Source: Macrothele yani
Taxonomy: Eukaryota; Arthropoda; Arachnida; Araneae; Macrothelidae
Direction of reading: 5' to 3'
Length of the DNA: 64,000 nt
Assembly: GCA_039090855.1 (NCBI GenBank)
Contig: CM076991.1
Span: 72,419,349 to 72,483,348 of the forward strand
The notes under the pieces are model-generated. The model ran no database searches and was not told the origin of the DNA. It saw nothing but the letters and a program-made list of their open reading frames with translations. This document shows, piece by piece, positions 12,003 to 23,722 of the stretch. Every line of letters begins with the position of its first letter. The first letter of the stretch is position 1. Both the position numbers and the translations under genes were made by a program.

Positions 12003-12120
12003 CTGACTTTTTGAGGAGATAATGGTGATGGAGGCTCAACTCCTGGTGTTGTGCTATCGAAGTACATGACACCCCAAGTAAAGAACAAAACTAGAACTCC
12101 AATACAAAGAGCTTTTACTG
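12003..12120 (-). CDS. ARL6IP6: ARL6IP6-like protein, middle coding exon
   Basis: This 118-nt exon sits on the minus strand between a strong acceptor (T-rich tract then CACTTCAG, 12121-12126) and the donor CAG|GTTAGT (GT at 12001-12002). It enters in phase 1 and leaves in phase 2, open throughout. The peptide is a membrane segment (VKALCIGVLVLFFTWGVMYF) followed by DSTTPGVEPPSPLSPQKVR. The W-x-V-x-YFDS block and the PPSPLSP motif are the signature of ARL6IP6; the vertebrate protein has TVTYFDS and PPTPLSP here. A second AG three bases downstream gives a NAGNAG acceptor that could add or drop one residue. This is the best-conserved exon and the main basis for naming the gene. Confidence 0.85.
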
Positions 12121-13218
12121 CTGAAGTGAAAAAAATAATCTTAGTGAACAAATACCATTACAGATATACAGTATGAGTGAATGAAATAACACATTACGTT
12201 ACACACATGCATACATTATCCGCAAAATGTGCTGAAATATTCACATTGGCCAATGAAACTTTTTGGGAAATGAAGTCCTGGAGCAAAGTGTATTGACAAC
12301 TGTTGCACAGATATTACACATGCTAGTATGAGAAACAGAACATTACAAAAGTCAGCCAAATGCACAGTCAAACTTGGTTATAATGACATCGAAGGTACAG
12401 CAGTATTTATGCTGTTATAACAGAGTGTTGTACTAACGAAGTTCATGTAACAAGCAGGCAAATGATAATAAAAGAAATGTTACATACGCATGCATTTAGG
12501 AAATAAAACTAGTGGGGGATGGGGACCCTAAAGTACCAAATCTATAAGTACGGTACTGTATTTATGTAGAGTACATGCATAATATGATACAGTGTAAAAA
12601 AAAACATTATCAGACTTGCTGTCAACCTCTCAGAACCAAAAAACGTCACACTCAAATAGAAAAATCGTAACATGACTTGTGCTAATAAATTTTGAAGCCT
12701 ATTTTAGCTAAGCTATATAAATTCTCGATGGTGTGATGTGTAGCTATATAAATTCTTGATGGTTGCAGGTGTAAGGGGAGGGAGGTTGCTTTGAATAAGA
12801 GACACTAGTTCACATTCCAGGACAGACCAATGAGCAGCTTTAAGTATGACAAAGAGTCGAAAATACGAAATGAGTCGGGATTCACCCACTGGTTGTCGAT
12901 TGAACTTGGCTTGACTTACTTTATTTCTGTTGGGAAACTAGAGGCAGGGGAATATGTTAAGAGAAATTGGAAACCTCTTAGAGAAAAAATATTTCAAAGG
13001 CGTGGGGGGGGGGGGCAGATTACATGTACATTTTTTCCTACTTCTGTCTGAAAAAGAAAAAATGGGGAAAAAGCATGCCTTTTTTAAAAAAAAACATTTT
13101 CGGCAGCAAAATTGTAACAGTTGGCAGGTCTGCATTATGTATGTACGTACATATGTACCATGCATGTACATGAATATACAATTCTAGACATAATGTGGTA
13201 CAGTACATACCTTATGTG

Positions 13219-13276
13219 CTACTTTTGCATGAAGAAGTTGTCCCTTTTTTGAGGGGTTCCGTTTTTAAACATGTAC
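13219..13276 (-). pseudogene. Tigger transposase, C-terminal tail
   Basis: On the minus strand the tail reads MFKNGTPQKRDNFFMQK and stops at TAG (13219-13221). It continues exactly in frame from 24239 (…IEDNLDTLY) if the inserted element and one GTAC copy are removed. The Q-K-x-D-x-FF end matches the C-terminus usual in Tigger/pogo proteins. Confidence 0.75.
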
Positions 13277-13382
13277 AGTAGGGAGGAGCGAAATTTGCTA
13301 ATTTTTTTATACAACCAAGGGGTATGTGTCAAAAGTTGTGGTTCCACATGCTAATCAAGAGAAATAAATAAAAATTCTAATC

Positions 13383-14525
13383 TTAAACATATAACTAAAC
13401 TAGACATCCGAAATTTCTTGGTGTAGAATAGAAATCAAATTTCCAAGCTTTCGCACATCAACCAGATGGCTTTTCCAAGGAAGGTAGACAGCAAACTGAA
13501 TAATAGAACGCTTCAACAATTTGAACATGGTGCCTTGACAATAACGAAGAGATGCAAACGTAATCAGGTATTCAAAGACACCAGGCATTATGCTTGTTTA
13601 GCATGCGGAATCATGGAAGGAAAATCAAGAGGTAATCACTATTTGAAGAACTGGTTCCAAATTCGTGGCAACTGCAGCGAGACATTATCATTGCACAACT
13701 CGCTGTTTGTTATGATCTCCAAGGTTTCGCAAATGGCAGTGGATTTTGGGGTGGAGTAGAAAGCTAATTTCTTTACGTCATCCCACATAGGAGCAGCGGA
13801 CTTTACTTCTCAGGATAGGATAGGGCCGTGGTTACTTTATGTTCATATGTTCGAGTTCGTTGACTCTAATTCTAAATGAATTTTTACTCATTCCAATGTA
13901 GCATCGCTTGGAGCTATCTGGGTATAGTAGAGGAATGGTATAAACACCTGTTTCATTGGAAGGTGGGGTCTTGTCAGTGTTTCCCTTAAGTATGGTATAT
14001 GAAGATGTCGGAGGCCTGATGCCAACACCAAGGTTCATCTTCTTCAGCACATTCTTGAGCTGATAGGAAACATTTGGTATATAAGAAATTGAGCTCAGAT
14101 AGCGTAGCTGTGGCATAGAAAGATCACTATGACTGGTTCGGGTTTTCTCGATGTAGCAATGTACCAGGTTCGTGGCGTATCCAGCCTCAGTGACAAACTC
14201 AACGTTTTTCAATTCGCGTTGCCTAGAAGGAACATCTGAGAAGACTGCAAAGGATCTTCGGATTCAAAAACAGAATAAAGCCGTCTTGTAGTCAGCGAGG
14301 CAGAATGAGCTGCGGAGCATCAGTTTAGGTATGGATGTGGGTTTATAATAGACCTGTGTGCAAAAACGATTTTCAGGTAATTTACTCAGTAAAACATCCA
14401 GATAAGGCAAGGCGCCATTGTGTTTGAGCTCCATAGTGAAATTGATAGAAGGGTGAATATCATTGATTTTATCTAGAAAAAGCGGGATGGTCTCCTTTCC
14501 GTGAGACCATATGAAGAACACGTCA
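13383..14525 (-). pseudogene. Penelope-like element, truncated inverted copy (GIY-YIG part)
   Basis: Minus-strand frames at 14264-14521 and 13832-14212 cover the end of the reverse transcriptase region and the GIY-YIG endonuclease. The nuclease core reads GVYTIPLLYPDSSKRCYIGM with the downstream Arg-rich helix NSFRIRVNE. GIY-YIG plus a telomerase-like reverse transcriptase is the hallmark of Penelope-like elements. The copy lacks the RT core, which is present in the neighbouring plus copy. The same peptide block recurs at 15325-15645 and 16405-16731 on the plus strand. Small frameshifts separate the frames, so it is not active. Confidence 0.75.
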
Positions 14526-17161
14526 CAATCAGAAACTACAAGATTTCATCTTCACTTCGGGATCTACAGTACTGCATAGGAACCCTCTAAATTGTTGGAT
14601 ATCTCAAGTGCAAAGAGCTGCCAGGCTGACCGCTATCCTGGATGATCTCAAGAAAGCCATCAAATTACCTACAGGCCCCTCAGATCCCAAAACTCTTCGG
14701 AAGACTTAAACATCACAAGCCCGGTAATCCATTGAGACCCATTGTGTCAAGGAGGTCTGCACCAACATACTGTTTAGAGAAGGCACTATCTAAATTTCTG
14801 GCTAATAATCTCCCTGAATCGGACTTTATAATAACTTCAACTCTAGATTTTATCATGAAAGTCACGCAAATTTCTGTCAAACAAAGTGACATTATTGGCA
14901 GTTTCAATATTGTTTCTCTTTACCCTTCGGTACATGTGCCGGAAGCCATCAGAACATTAAAAGAAGCCATTACTAATTCGTCACTATACTTGCAGGAGTC
15001 CTGCTTCAACATCTTCAAGTTAATGGACTTGGTCTCAAATTCCAGCGACTTCAGATCCCAAGGACAAATTTACAAACAGATAAATGGCGCTCTGATGGGA
15101 CCGTCCCTTTCAATCGTCCTCGCGGAAGCAATACTTCGTCCAACTGAGCAGTATATATTCACCAACATCACTCCAAAGCTTCAACAATTTGAACACTGAC
15201 TTGACTGAGAAGACTGGCTAAGATTTGCAGACGATGTGTTCTTCATATGGCCTCATGGAAAGGAGAGCATCCCGCTTTTTCTAAATAAAATCAATGATAT
15301 TAAATATCAATTTCACTATGGAGCTTGAACGCAATGGATGTTTTACTGAGTAAATTACCTGAAAATCGTTTTTGCACACAGGTCTATTATAAACCCACAT
15401 CCATACCTAAACTGATGTTCCACAGCTCATTCTGCCCCGCTGACTACAAGACAGCTTTATTCTGTTTTCGAATCCGAAGAGCCTTTGCAGTCTTCTCAGA
15501 TGCTCCTTCTAGGCAATGTGAATTGAGAAACGCTGAGTTGGCCACTGAGGCTGGATACGCCCCGAACCTGGTATGTCGCTACATCGAGAAAACTCGAACC
15601 AGTCGAAGTGATGTTTCTATGATACAGCTACGCTACCTGGGCTAAGCAAATGAGCTATGGCTGCACGCTGTTGCCGCCAGAGGGCGAGGCTAGTATAAAA
15701 AGAGAAAGCTTAGTGCTTGCGACAGTAATAGAAGTGATTTTTGGGTGACGAGATGGGGAAAAAATGCGATTTGACGGACTTTCAACGTGGGATGATTGTA
15801 GGAGCTCGGAGCCACGGAGCGAGTATCACAGAAACAGCCGCATTCGTGAAATGTTCCAGAGCAGTTGTTGTTAAAGTGTTTAAAGACTGGACTGTCAGCC
15901 AAAAAACTGGGTCTCTACGTGCAACGTGTGGTCGTCATCGACTAGTGACTGCTCGGGCGGAACGGAGTGTCCAGACTGGTAACAGACAACAGAAGGGCAA
16001 CAGTGCAGCAAATTACAGAGCATCTTAATCAAGGATCCCCTCAAATGATCTCTGCAGGCACTGTTTGCCATACACTAGATAATGTGTCCTGCCATAGTGC
16101 TTGTATTGTACAGGTTGGTTTCAGGAACATGCCTGTGAGTTTACTTTGCTTAGGTGCCCCCTCCCCCCAATCTCCAGATCTCAACCCCATTGAGAATTTG
16201 TGGGATGAAGTTGAACGAGCCATCAGACAGCTAGATCCACAACCTTGCAATCTCACACTCATGGAAAGTGCTATTCGTCAAGCATGGTTTCAGATTCCAC
16301 AAACCACCTATTAACATCTCGTGGAGTCCATACCATGGAGAATCGACGCAGTATTAAAGGCAAAAGGTGGCCCAACGAAGTACTGAGAGGGTGGTCATAA
16401 TAAAGTGGCCACTCAGTGTATACCAAATGTTTCCTATCAGCTCAAGAATGCACTGAAGAAAATGAACTTCAGTGTTGGCATTAGGTCTCTGACATCTTCA
16501 TATACCATGCTTAAAGGAAACACTGACAAGACACCACCTTCCAATGAAACAGGTGTTTATGCCATTCCTCTACTATATCCAGATGGCTCCAAGCGATGCT
16601 ACATTGGAATGACTAAACGTTCACTTAGAATTAGAGTCAATGAACATAAAAGGGACATTAAAGAATGGCAAAGTAACCATGGCCCTATCCAGAGAAGTCA
16701 AGTTCAAGTCCGCTGCTCCTATGTGGGATGACGTAAAGAAATTAGCTTCCTACTCCACCCCAAAAACTACTGCCATTCGCGAAACTTTGGAGATCATAAC
16801 AAATAGCGAGTCGTGCAATGATAACGCCTCACCGAAGTTGACACAAATTCAGAACCAGTTCTTCAAATAGTGATTACCTCTTGATTTTCCTTCCATAATT
16901 CTGTGTGCTAAACGAGCATAGCGCCTCGTATCTTTGAATACCGGATTATGTTCGTATCTCTTCGTTATTGTCAAGTCACCGCATTCAAATTGTTGAAGCA
17001 TTCTATTATTCAGTTTGCTGTCTACCTTCCTTGAAAAAGTCATCTGGTTGATGTGCAAAAGCTCGGAAATTTGATTTCTATTCTACACCAAGAAATTTTG
17101 GATATCTGGTATAGTTATACTATTTAAGTACTGTTGGTGTATAGTTCCTTGTTATTTAATT
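14526..17161 (+). pseudogene. Penelope-like element RT + GIY-YIG copy
   Basis: The longest frame (14642-15199, 185 codons) is a Penelope-type reverse transcriptase. It shows FGRLKHHKPGNPLRPIVS, then a catalytic-motif-A position reading IIGSFNIVSLYPSV (normally SFDVVSL: the Asp has become Asn) and GALMGPSLSIVLAEA (normally AMGSPLSPVLA). A FADDVF-type motif can be read near 15225-15240 after a stop. The finger region resumes at 15325-15645. After the Tc1-like insertion the GIY-YIG domain follows (GVYAIPLLYPDGSKRCYIGM, about 16545-16610). The 3' region ends near 17110-17161. Stops, frameshifts and the motif-A change make it defective. Confidence 0.75.
15648..16424 (+). mobile_element. Tc1-like element inside the Penelope-like element, internally deleted
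   Basis: The N-terminus MGKKCDLTDFQRGMIVGARS opens a Tc1-type helix-turn-helix (15753 on). The frame then jumps to the C-terminal block QSPDLNPIENLWDEVERAIR (about 16170-16235), so the middle with the first two catalytic Asp residues is lost. The right end has a Tc1-type terminal repeat (GTGGTCATAATAAAGTGGCC, then ACTCAGTG) next to TA. The left repeat is absent. Comparison with the inverted Penelope copy shows about 16 bp of target missing too, so the insertion was followed by a deletion at its left end. Confidence 0.75.
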
Positions 17162-17173
17162 AAAATTCTAATC

Positions 17174-17747
17174 GTATATCTTCAGTCTTGGCAATCGCCC
17201 GAAAGTTTGAAACTTTTACATAAATCTTACATTTCAAAAATTTTCCCATTTTTTTTTAAAGTGTTCTAATGATTGGGTACTGATAAAATTTTAGATTTCA
17301 ATTAGTTATATACACAGAAAAAAAAATGCGTTTATTAAATGGCAGCTGGTGTCTGGGCACAACTCTTGAAATAATCACAAATTTGCCTAAAGATCAGCTT
17401 TTTTTGAAGAATTCCTTAAAGTTTTGAGGACTAATTTTTTTCTTTGATTTATAGGTTTAATTGTACTCGACATACGTCTTCAGCAGCTCTTCACTAGACA
17501 TAAAAACAACAAACAAAAGTGTGAAATAAAGGTCGGCTTGTGTGTGTATTATTTTGATGCACGTGTGATCGTGGAGGGACACGTTTTGACGGGGCAGATG
17601 TCCGTTACTCCAATCCCCTCAAAATCACACCACCTGCACCACAGGTGGCGCCTTGTCTTTTGCAGTTGTGAGACCGTGCTCTCAGTTTGTATATCGTGTT
17701 CTGCGCGAAGTTAAAAACACTGAGTTTTCTAAACACTTTGTACACTT
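17174..17747. other. Left TIR remainder and 5' leader of the GTAC element
   Basis: Positions 17174 to about 17403 match the reverse complement of 23908-24130 and complete the left TIR. Positions 17404-17747 form a leader without an open frame before the ATG at 17748. Confidence 0.6.
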
Positions 17748-19703
17748 ATGGATTTAACTAGAAACCATGATAATCCTATCGTTGGTAGTGATCAAGATAT
17801 AAGCGAAATTGTGTTGCCGACTCGTCATGATGCGATAAGGTACTACACAATCTGCTTTGGCACCAGACTAAAACAGAAAGTAACAATAAGAATCCAGCCT
17901 TCTTGGAAGTAGTGTGTCATGTTTTAAACAAAGTGGACACCATTTGGGGTAAGGCTTCTTTACCTATTATTTCTCGCCAAACAATGATGGATATGTTGAA
18001 GAAAGAAATTGAGATGGTTCATAAGTTAAATAAGAATTATTCTAGAGATAAAAATGAACAATTTTGAAAGAAATTAAGTACTTGCAGAGAAAACACGGAC
18101 AAGTTGTATGATATCGCTGCTTGTAAATGTCTAAACAGATCAATTTGTAAATGTTCATTTGATACAAAAGTTCCTAAGCTAGAATTTGAGTTTCTCGTGG
18201 ATCAGCAAACCCCACAAGGAATTGTAATCGGTGGTGTGGACGTAAAACCAACTTTAAAAAAGCGAAAGAGAAAAGCCCAAGATGAGCAAAGCATTAAACA
18301 GAATAGAAACAAATGTGCTAACACACTTGTGTCACACCTGACTTGCAATTCACCAATGAAGATGAAGGTACACACGATTTAGAACACAGTGAAAATGAAG
18401 AAGACAGCGAAAAAAATAAAGGCTTTTTATCTTTTCCTAGTCCATCATGAGAAACCAGAGTGAGTCTTTGAAAATTTGCTCAAACTTGTGACAAGTATGG
18501 AATATCCGATCGTCCAGCTGCTGCACTAGCTTCTGCTGTACACTCCATGACATAAACCAGGCCGTTCCATTAAACAACATTTCACTTGTGATCGACAGAA
18601 GTAAAGTCAGGGGAGCTCGAATGAAAAATTGCACTGTTTTGCAGAATGAACAAACGGCTAATGATCGTACAATTAAAGCATTATATTTTGACGGTAGGAA
18701 AGATGAAACATTGTACATTGAAACATCTGAAGACGGAAAAACAGCGAAAAATTCGGCAAGAGGAACATTTATTGCTCATAGAAGAACCCAGATCTAAATA
18801 TATCGGTCATGCTACAGCGCGATGCGGTTGTGCAAAAACTGTGGTGAATGCCATTTTTGAACACTTGATAGATAATAACAGACTTTTCCCAGCTCCAATG
18901 TATTGGTTGTGATGGCTGCCCTACTAACACTGGGAAAACGTCTGGAGTTATTTGACAAATAGAAGAAAAGTTGCAAAGGCCACTGCAGTGAATAATCTGT
19001 CGGCTCCATTCTAATGAGTTAGCATGACATCATATTATGGAAAACATAGATGGCAAAACATCTAGGCCTTGTGGCTATACGGTTCCAATTGGTAAAAGCC
19101 TTCCTACTTGCCATCTTCGCCCACCCATTCATTTGAAAAATTTATTTTCCATTGAATGATTTAAATGTAAATGTTTCAGACCTAAGCAATGGCCAGAAAT
19201 ATTTGCTTGATATTTTCTTAGCAATTTCAAGTGGAGAATGCGCAGCAGATATAGCAAGTCAGAGTCTGGGAAAATTATCACATGCAAGATGTTGACAACA
19301 ACCAACCGCATATTACACCTTTATGTGGGAAGTAAATGCCCATCTGACAGACTGAAATCTTTGGCAACATTTGTAATGACAGTTTATGCTCCTGCATGGT
19401 TCACTATAAAATGCAACCAAACTGTGATACAAGGCACAAATAATCTATGGAAAACTATCATTTTCAAAGCATTTGGAGGGTCCTTTAAAAACCATTTTTC
19501 AGAAAGCCATCCAAAGAAACTGCTACTTTGCTCATCTGGAGAATGTACTGACGACCGACCAACAAAGTATTCGTAAGCTTGTTGTAAAAAGAATACTTGC
19601 TGGAAGAAAAAATGCTGGTCCAGTCATAAAAATTTTTGATATACCGGTAATAAACTTTGATGCCGAAGATTACATTGACAACATTTATTGGCAAGACCTT
19701 AAA
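17748..19703 (+). pseudogene. GTAC-element transposase-like protein, N-terminal and middle part
   Basis: The gene starts at ATG 17748 (MDLTRNHDNPIVGSDQ) and continues through frameshifted pieces. A Cys-rich motif LYDIAACKCLNRSICKC (18104 on) is followed by FLVDQQTPQGIVIGGVD, then a K/R-rich stretch. Further on come CPSDRLKSLATFVMTVYAPAW and IQGTNNLWKTIIF. It ends in DAEDYIDNIYWQDL at 19702, where the second long-TIR element has inserted; the frame resumes at 23458. I recognise this combination from repetitive unnamed proteins in arthropod and cnidarian genomes, but I cannot assign a catalytic triad. Several stops make it inactive. Confidence 0.6.
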
Positions 19704-22700
19704 GGGTCTTTCCATGTCAAATCAACAAGGCTCACAACCCGACATTTTTTTATTTTTATGAAACTTGGTATAATTGTAGAATTCATCAATATAAACAAAC
19801 ATGATTTTTTTCAGAATTTTTAATGCATCCGTTTGAGTTATTGATTTCTGAAATTTCAAAAAAAAAAAAAAAAACCCTGAAATTTCATCATCTGAGCAAG
19901 CTTTAACTGCCAATTACTCGGGTTCTAGTAGAGCTAGGGTCATGAATTATGGCTCATTTTAAAGATCTTGAATTGGGTTTTCATTTGATATGCCACATGA
20001 CACTTAACAAAAATTTAATGTCAATTTTAAAATTGAAATATTAAAAAACATGTTTTTTAAAAATTATGAAAAAAATATATGTTTAACAAACATTTTTCTA
20101 CATATCCTGAAAGTTTCATAATGGGATCGCTATGGGATCACTATAAAAAAAATAATAACGTAGAACAATGCAACTGAAATGTGCCAGTGTACTTACCGGT
20201 TCCACCCATGACTGGAAGGGTATTCTTTATGTGGTTTGTGTAAAATGTCATACTTGTTCTTTTAAACATTGTGAATGTTGAAGAATGAAACTAAACATCT
20301 AAGTAATTTGAAACTGTGTCCCAAAGTAATTCATTTCATAATTCAGTATAAGGTTCTGTGTGCATATTTACACTTACAAAATTATTTTATCTTCTATATG
20401 TATCCTGCTTTTTTTCTTTCTTTTAAATTTTGCCACACTTGTATGCCAGTGCTTGATTTGCCTTCTTTGTCTCAGTCATTGCTAAATTATATACTCTTCC
20501 AGTAGCTGTTGTCGGGTCAACTTTTAACAAAACATGAGATTTATGAACCAACAGTATATCCGGTGATTGAGGATACTTGTATGATGGAGATGGACCATGC
20601 GGCTCCAGGAAGCTCACTTTTACCTCTTCTGTGTCCTCATTCACACCAAGCACACATCCCAACCATCAGTGCTCTGAGTACTTACTAATCACAAAACCTA
20701 CCATATTTTCAAAACTAATGTTCTCTTCCCCTTCATCTGTTGCACATATCTCTTCTTTAAAATGCTCAGAAAGTGAGTAAGTTTTGACTAGTAATTTGTG
20801 TTTTCCTGCAGGAATGAAACAATGGAGTTTCTGTGTACCACTTATTGTCTTAGCAGAAGCTATTCTACTTTTAAGGATAATTTCCTCCTCTTTGTAATTT
20901 TCTGTTGTTGCAAACCGAAAGTGAATGGAGGCAATATTAGCAGTGGCCCATTCAAAGAGTTGGCGTGGGGTCATAATTTGATTATTATAAACAAGTTGTA
21001 AACTTGCCTTTGCAGCTAATCGCTTCACAGTACCCATTATCCCATCACATGCATTTTTGCCATGTGCTGTTGCAAAAAAATTCCATTCTGCTTTTATATT
21101 AAAGTCAGTCTCGTGGTAGCACAAGCTGAGGAAGTTTGACTTGTTTTTGTATTGTGAAGCTGCTCCATCCGAAAAATAAAATATCTTTTCAGGTTTTTGA
21201 GAAAAATGTGACTGCATGAAATTAATTGGGTAATGCTGAAACAGATGGACAGCTATACTGTTGTGAATTAGGCAGTTGGATATAATCACAAAACTTACGT
21301 CCTAGGTTCTGAGTTTTCTCATCTTGATAGTATAAACTATAGGATGCAGGGTTGTTTGGGCATTGTTCCAGTGAAAACCCTGAGCTGCATCTTGCAATAC
21401 AAAAGAATAATTTTCAGCAAAGTCACAAATTACTATGTATTGATTTTGTTATTGTGTCTTTAAGATGTCTTAAGTAACTTGACTGTTGAGTTGCTATAAA
21501 AGAATGGTGAAGCAGGGCTGGAAGTTTTCCAAACAACAGGTCCAAAAACTCCTGTGTGGATTTTGATAATGTTTCAAGTACTGTCCTCTTCTCTAATTGC
21601 ATCCATTGCTTGAATGTCACATTTTCTATACTATTTAGATCAAAACAATCTTCAAATCGTTGCTTGATCTGTTCTAATCCTGGACAGTTGTTGCACTGAC
21701 TGAAGTAACATGCAGGTGTAGGGTTTCCACAAATTATGTTTGCAAGGACATCTTTATAGGAGTTTATTGGCTGAACAGTGTCTCCTGTTAATTCAGGTAA
21801 CTTGCATTGTGTCATCATCAGTGTAACATTCTGATGCATTGTACAAACACAAACAGAATGTGTGCCACTTGCTCCTGCAAGAATGCAGTGCTTAAGGCGA
21901 AGTTCACAGAACTTGGAGAACCCCACCTTTTTCTCTTGAAATCTCTTTAAAAAGAGTATACAATTCACACAAATTACTCAGAAGCAATTCTTTTTTACCT
22001 GTTGACGCTTATTATCTATTTTAATGGAAACAAAGTATTTTTTTCCTGGCATTTGGCGGCTTACATAGTCACTCTCATAAAATTATTGTATACAATTTGC
22101 TGTGTCTTTGTCTAAAGTCTTTCCTGGCTTTGGATCAGGAGAAGACATACCTTTTTCTTTTACTAGCTTTTTAGCCTTTCTGGCCATAAAATTTGAAACT
22201 CTAAATTCTGTTTCAATTCGTTTCAGTGACCAAGATTTAGGCAGTGTACTCAATATCTGCATTCTTATGCTTTTAATTTCTGTGGAATGAAATTTTTTTT
22301 TCAACTGTCTTATAATTTCTGGTCCAGGAGATGAAATATCCTTTGGTTTTGACGCAGGACTTAACTTTAATCATTTTGCTCGAAATGCTTCTTGGGCTTT
22401 TTTATATTTCTCTTCAGGGTAATTTTTTTTTCTTGCAGGCGTTTTTTCTTGATTGGTGTTTCATCCAGACATTGTAAACTTCTGTTAAATGCTTCTATAG
22501 CATGCTCTTTTTCAGGAGTTGATACTTCAATGTTTTCAGATGGAACAGCACGACCTTCGGCTTCTTGTTCATTATAGCTGTCAGAAGGTGAAGAGGAATG
22601 CTCAGCAGCTTCAGAGTGAAATTTCTGTATTGCTTTACGACAACTGTCACAGATATTGTCTCCAGTTTTGTGCAACTTCTTCTGTAGCAATAGATTCTTG

Positions 22701-23457
22701 GAAACTGGTCACAGATTTTTTTGTTTTGTTATATTTATGGTTTGGTTTCCCAAGGGGTTGCAACAGTAAACCACACTTGAAACTTTTGATGTGGATGGTC
22801 TGCTGGCATCCATCTTTTACTTTGTTTTTACTTTAAAACCTAGGAAAGAAACACCATTTGTTACCCTTATGGATATATATTAACTTTTTAACTAATTATA
22901 ATTAATTCATTAACATTTGCAGTGTTTGTAAGACCAGGGATAACATTTTAGACAGACAAAATAAACAATTCCTCAGTCACTAATGGTGCATTTAGTAACA
23001 TCCTGTTATTTATTTTTTTTATAGTGATCCCATAGCGATCCCATTATGAAACTTTCAGAATATGTAGAAAAATAATGTTTGTTAAACATCTATTTTTTCA
23101 GATTTTTTAATATTACAATTTCAAAATTTTAAAATTGACATTAAATTTTTTTAATAGCGTCATGTGGCATATCAAATGAAAGCCCAATTCAAGATCTTTA
23201 AAATGAGCCATAATTCATGATCCTAGCTCTACTAGAACCCGAGTAATTGGCAGTTAAAGTTTGCTCAGATGATGAAATTTCAGGGTTTTTTTGAAATTTC
23301 AAAAATCAATAACTCAAAAACGCATGCATTAAGAATTCTGAAAAAATTATATATGTTTATATTGATGAATTCTACAAATATACCAAGTTTCATAAAAATC
23401 AAAAATTGTCAGGTTGAAAATGCTATTTTTGCTGGTTGATTTCACATGGAATGACCC
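19704..23457 (-). mobile_element. Second long-TIR DNA transposon, TAAA target duplication
   Basis: Terminal inverted repeats of about 450 bp, 19704 to about 20157 and about 23005-23457, with outer ends GGGTCTTTCCATGTCAAATC and (inverted) GGGTCATTCCATGTGAAATC. TAAA flanks both ends (19700-19703, 23458-23461). It lies inside the coding region of the GTAC element; removing it with one TAAA restores QDLKVTEPPIT in frame. It codes on the minus strand for a DDD-like protein (20423-22813). The superfamily is not certain to me. Confidence 0.75.
20423..22813 (-). pseudogene. DDD/E-like transposase of the TAAA element (family unassigned)
   Basis: The start is ATG at 22813 (MDASRPSTSKVSS). An acidic/basic low-complexity region follows, with a Cys pair in ICDSCRKAIQKF at about 22640. 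Then come a helix-turn-helix-like block (STLPKSWSLKRIETEFRVSN), and a Cys-rich block with CYFSQCNNCPG at about 21690. The candidate catalytic core follows, with Asp in YSFVLQDAAQGFHW, in YFSDGAASQYKNK (about 21130-21170) and in ATAHGKNACDG (about 21030-21070). A basic C-terminal domain ends at 20423. I count at least five stops or frameshifts between the pieces. The three Asp positions are my proposal from conservation memory, not a proven triad. Confidence 0.6.
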
Positions 23458-23722
23458 TAAAGTTACAGAGCCTCCTATTACCATGGGGTGTCTTCGACTC
23501 AGACCTATGCAGAGTGCTGGAAGAAGTCACTGCAGAAGTTTTCCCAACAAAATTATTTCATTTACCATCACACACACAAGCAGTAGAAAGATGTGTTAAA
23601 GAGGTCACAGAAGCATCATCCAAAGTGTGTGGATATGTAGCAAGAGACAGTGTAATACGAGCAACACTTCTTGACAGAAAAATAATGCCAAAGTTTGATA
23701 CAAAGTATCAAAATATAACATA
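23458..23722 (+). pseudogene. GTAC-element protein, C-terminal part
   Basis: This continues the frame broken at 19703: KVTEPPIT, then after a one-base slip GVFDSDLCRVLEEVTAE and HTQAVERCVKEVTEASSKVC, ending in a basic block and TAA at 23720-23722. The H-T-Q-A-V-E-R block is the most recognisable motif of this protein family. The rest of the element up to 24238 is non-coding and mostly TIR. Confidence 0.6.

Larger units (their letters stand above)
13383..17161 (+). mobile_element. Penelope-like element, head-to-head inverted structure
   Basis: Flanked by AAAATTCTAATC at 13371-13382 and 17162-17173, a 12-bp target duplication. The element sits inside the left TIR of the GTAC element; the right TIR (about 24100-24160) shows the same place without an insertion. 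It consists of a 5'-truncated minus-strand copy (13383 to about 14525) joined head-to-head to a longer plus-strand copy (about 14526-17161). The outer ends of the two copies are inverted repeats of each other. The plus copy is interrupted by a Tc1-like element. Confidence 0.75.
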
